Origin: CAXCDZ01 sp963981525
GTDB lineage: Bacteria; Patescibacteriota; Microgenomatia; UBA1400; UBA12108
Assembly: GCA_963981525.1 (NCBI GenBank)
Contig: CAXCDZ010000013.1
Span: 1-15,637, forward strand
Reading direction: 5' to 3'
DNA length: 15,637 bases
In this document: in pieces, positions 14,094-15,637 of the stretch
Layout: each line of letters starts with the position of its first letter
How positions within the stretch are numbered: the first letter of the stretch is position 1
Notes under the pieces: generated by a model
The model's database searches: none
Told to the model about the DNA's origin: nothing
The model's input: the letters and a program-made list of their open reading frames with translations, nothing else
Translations under genes and position numbers: made by a program

Positions 14094-14778
14094 TTTTTTC
14101 TTCTGCCATACCTCTTCGCCATTTATCTATCTCTTTGTGATTACCTCCCAAGAGTATCTCCGGAACTACCTTGTCTTCATATGCACTAGGTCTCGTGTAC
14201 TGTGGATACTCAAGATGGGCTTGCCCTGAGCTTGCCGAATGGGACTCATCGTGACTCGAGCTATCATCACCCAGTACGCCGGGGAGTAGTCGTACAACCG
14301 AGTCTGTAATTATCATCGCTGGCAACTCACCGCCAGTCAGTACATAGTCGCCGATCGAGATCTCACAGTCTACATATTCGCGGATCCTCTCATCCCAGCC
14401 TTCGTAATGTCCACAAACTATGATTAGGTCTTGCGTGCTTAGTTCTTGAGCAGTACTTTGTTTATATACCTCTCCTTGGGGAGTAGTTAGGATCACCTTA
14501 GTTTTGGATAGTTCCGATCCTTGCTTTCGCGAGTGATCGGAACTTTGTATCTCTCTCACAGCTGCTATAGCTGGAGCTACCACATCTACTCTTAGTACCA
14601 TTCCTGGTCCACCTCCATATGGGCGTGCATCAACACTCCCATAAGAGTCCTTGGCCCAGTCCCGCAAGTTATGTACGACTAACTCTAGCTTGCCATTCTT
14701 GATTGCTCGACCAACGATAGAGTGATCTCGCAAACCATCAAAAAACTCGGGGAATAAGGTGATAATATCGATTCTCAT
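14059..14778 (-). CDS. trmD: tRNA (guanine-37-N1)-methyltransferase
   Basis: 239 residues. Methylates G37 next to the anticodon in tRNAs for Leu, Pro and Arg with SAM, preventing +1 frameshifts; usually essential. Signatures: ITLFPEFF, DARPYGGGPGM (51-60), VCGHYEGWDERI (121-132) and SIGDYVLTGGELPAM (141-155) of the trefoil knot, SVVRLLPGVLG, YTRP and LLGGNHKEIDKWR. Two extra stretches, residues about 79-90 and 179-188, are coded by palindromic or REP-like DNA and fall in variable loops, leaving the motifs intact. Its ATG overlaps the recombinase stop as ATGA, so it is translated with that gene; the 3' end overlaps the rmlD-like gene tail to tail. It lies away from its usual rpsP-rimM-rplS neighbours. 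Confidence 0.96.
   Translation of the reverse strand: MRIDIITLFPEFFDGLRDHSIVGRAIKNGKLELVVHNLRDWAKDSYGSVDARPYGGGPGMVLRVDVVAPAIAAVREIQSSDHSRKQGSELSKTKVILTTPQGEVYKQSTAQELSTQDLIIVCGHYEGWDERIREYVDCEISIGDYVLTGGELPAMIITDSVVRLLPGVLGDDSSSHDESHSASSGQAHLEYPQYTRPSAYEDKVVPEILLGGNHKEIDKWRRGMAEEKTKKLRPDLVRE
14217..14243. repeat. REP-like element inside trmD
   Basis: GGGCTTGCCC (a small inverted repeat) followed by TGAGCTTGCCGAATGGG. Same family as 5150-5177 in 23S rRNA (CTTGYCCTGAGC, spacer, CGAAKGG). Encodes SASSGQAH on the minus strand, extending the loop between GVLGDD and EYPQYTRP by about four residues relative to E. coli TrmD. Confidence 0.7.
14510..14544. repeat. In-frame palindromic element inside trmD
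   Basis: AGTTCCGATC (14510-14519) and GATCGGAACT (14535-14544) are perfect 10-bp inverted arms around a 15-base centre. It encodes SSDHSRKQGSEL, a stretch absent from E. coli TrmD between the conserved N-terminal part and the KVILTTPQG strand. Confidence 0.8.
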
Positions 14779-15569
14779 AATGGACTCCTAATGTTTTTTA
14801 GTTGCGGATTAGTTACCTTAGTATACAGCTGAGTTGTGCGAATGTTGGCGTGACCCAGAAGTTTTTGTACATGTCGGATATCTACTCCATTCTCTAGGAG
14901 GTGGGTGGCAAAGCTATGTCGCAAGCTATGGAAGGTCGCATTTTTCTTTATTCCAACTGACTTGAGTGTTTTTGCAAACACAATCTGGGCAGTTCTCGTT
15001 GTTAGGCAGCCACCTCGCTCACTCTCAAACACATATTCCTCAGAGTCCTTACCTATCATCAACTCGCCTAGTTGTTCGCGCAGTTTCTCCGGCAAGATGC
15101 TTATTCGATCTTTGCTTCCTTTCGCTTGCTTGATGTGGAGAGTTAGTTCATCCAAGTCAACATCTCCAGCTCTGAGATTCACAACCTCACTCACTCTTAG
15201 GCCTGATCCGTATGCGAGCGCCACCATAACCCGGTGTTTCCTATTCCGGATTGCCTCAATGATCTGGGAGATCTCACTACGGGAGAGAACGATAGGGAGC
15301 TTTTTACCTCTCTTTGTATATGGTAATGAGAATGTCCACTCTATTCCCATTACCTTTTCTTGATACAACTTGAACGCAGAGTGATACTGGTTGAGTGTCT
15401 GGGGTGATCGTAATACTGCTAAAGATTCAAGGAAATTCATCAGTTCTCTCTCACCAACATCCTCACCGAACTGGTTGATGACATCGCTCACACAAGCACA
15501 ATATGCACTGATTGTATTTTGGCTATACCCAGCCACTCGCATATATCTCTGTAGTTTATTTACACTCAT
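14775..15569 (-). CDS. Tyrosine recombinase, XerC/XerD type
   Basis: 264 residues. A site-specific DNA recombinase. The SAM-like N-terminal core-binding domain covers about 1-85 and the catalytic domain about 95-264. All active-site residues are present: Arg125 (GLRVSE), Lys150 (QAKGSKDR), His214 and Arg217 (HSLRHSFATH), His240 (LLGHANIRTT) and the nucleophile Tyr249 (QLYTKV). It is shorter than XerC/D (about 300) and has no integron-integrase extra domain. In small genomes a single such enzyme can serve for chromosome dimer resolution, but a mobile-element origin is possible. It has a leaderless promoter and a 35-bp palindrome 30 bases upstream. trmD follows with an ATGA overlap. Confidence 0.92.
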   Translation of the reverse strand: MSVNKLQRYMRVAGYSQNTISAYCACVSDVINQFGEDVGERELMNFLESLAVLRSPQTLNQYHSAFKLYQEKVMGIEWTFSLPYTKRGKKLPIVLSRSEISQIIEAIRNRKHRVMVALAYGSGLRVSEVVNLRAGDVDLDELTLHIKQAKGSKDRISILPEKLREQLGELMIGKDSEEYVFESERGGCLTTRTAQIVFAKTLKSVGIKKNATFHSLRHSFATHLLENGVDIRHVQKLLGHANIRTTQLYTKVTNPQLKNIRSPL

Positions 15570-15575
15570 GCTATA

Positions 15576-15584
15576 ATTTTACCA
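15576..15584 (-). promoter_or_regulatory. Extended -10 promoter of the recombinase gene (leaderless)
   Basis: On the minus strand TGG TAAAAT, the hexamer lying at -12 to -7 relative to the ATG at 15569, so transcription should begin at the start codon. No -35 match; the upstream palindrome occupies that region. Confidence 0.55.
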
Positions 15585-15599
15585 TTACACACCCATTTA

Positions 15600-15634
15600 T
15601 AGTGTATATACGAAATATATTCGCATATACACTA
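15600..15634. repeat. 35-bp palindrome: possible recombination site or operator
   Basis: TAGTGTATAT (15600-15609) and ATATACACTA (15625-15634) are perfect inverted arms; inside them CGAA (15611-15614) faces TTCG (15620-15623) around ATATA. In all, 14 of 17 positions pair. The layout, two recombinase-sized arms around a short AT centre, fits a tyrosine-recombinase core site or a repressor operator for the adjacent gene. Confidence 0.6.
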
Positions 15635-15637
15635 GTT

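Noticed and set aside
14775..15569. Integron integrase or a cassette array
   Set aside because: No integron-specific extra domain and no attC-like repeats in the window; XerC/D type is the safer call.

Overview
The window looks like a stretch of a Candidate Phyla Radiation (Patescibacteria) genome, probably from the Microgenomates/Parcubacteria side, although lineage cannot be fixed without a tree. The grounds are: a 23S rRNA gene carrying self-splicing introns, one with a LAGLIDADG gene; short, tightly packed genes; small stand-alone GIY-YIG and MazG-like proteins; several genes whose -10 box sits 6-12 bases before the start codon (leaderless mRNAs); and GC-rich palindromic repeats inserted into RNA and protein genes. 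TGA, TAA and TAG all act as stops, so a recoded-TGA lineage is unlikely.

Region 1 (1-660) holds, on the minus strand, two near-identical 63-bp copies of the 5' part of a tRNA-Ile(GAT) gene, both carrying a perfect 20-bp palindrome in the D-arm. A GIY-YIG nuclease gene lies between them and starts directly after the anticodon of the upstream copy. A divergent plus-strand promoter next to it appears to drive a short terminated RNA with an exposed CCUCC tract.

Region 2 (664-5494) is an rRNA operon without a visible 16S gene: tRNA-Ala(TGC), a boxA antitermination motif, 23S rRNA, 5S rRNA and a strong terminator. The 23S gene is about 4.25 kb. It is enlarged by a helix-45 intervening sequence, an ORF-less group I intron after E. 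coli position 1931, a LAGLIDADG-encoding group I intron after position 2500, and a repeat-derived insertion near the 3' end.

Region 3 (5503-14093) is a plus-strand run of genes: a membrane-anchored CAP-domain protein, a small membrane protein, rmlA, rarA, an AlkA-like DNA glycosylase, a histidine phosphatase, a MazG-like pyrophosphohydrolase, a membrane protein with a lysine-rich tail and SurA-like segment, an integral-membrane HExxH protease, then rmlB, a FdtA-like sugar cupin and an rmlD-like reductase. The rml-type genes form a dTDP-6-deoxysugar module in which RmlC is replaced by, or lacking beside, the FdtA-like cupin.

Region 4 (14059-15637) is on the minus strand: a complete XerC/D-type tyrosine recombinase followed by trmD with a 4-bp ATGA overlap. 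trmD converges on and overlaps the rmlD-like gene. A 35-bp palindrome lies upstream of the recombinase.

The most unusual theme is that distinct palindromic or REP-like elements interrupt tRNA-Ile and 23S rRNA and are also read in frame inside RarA and TrmD, reminiscent of Rickettsia palindromic elements.
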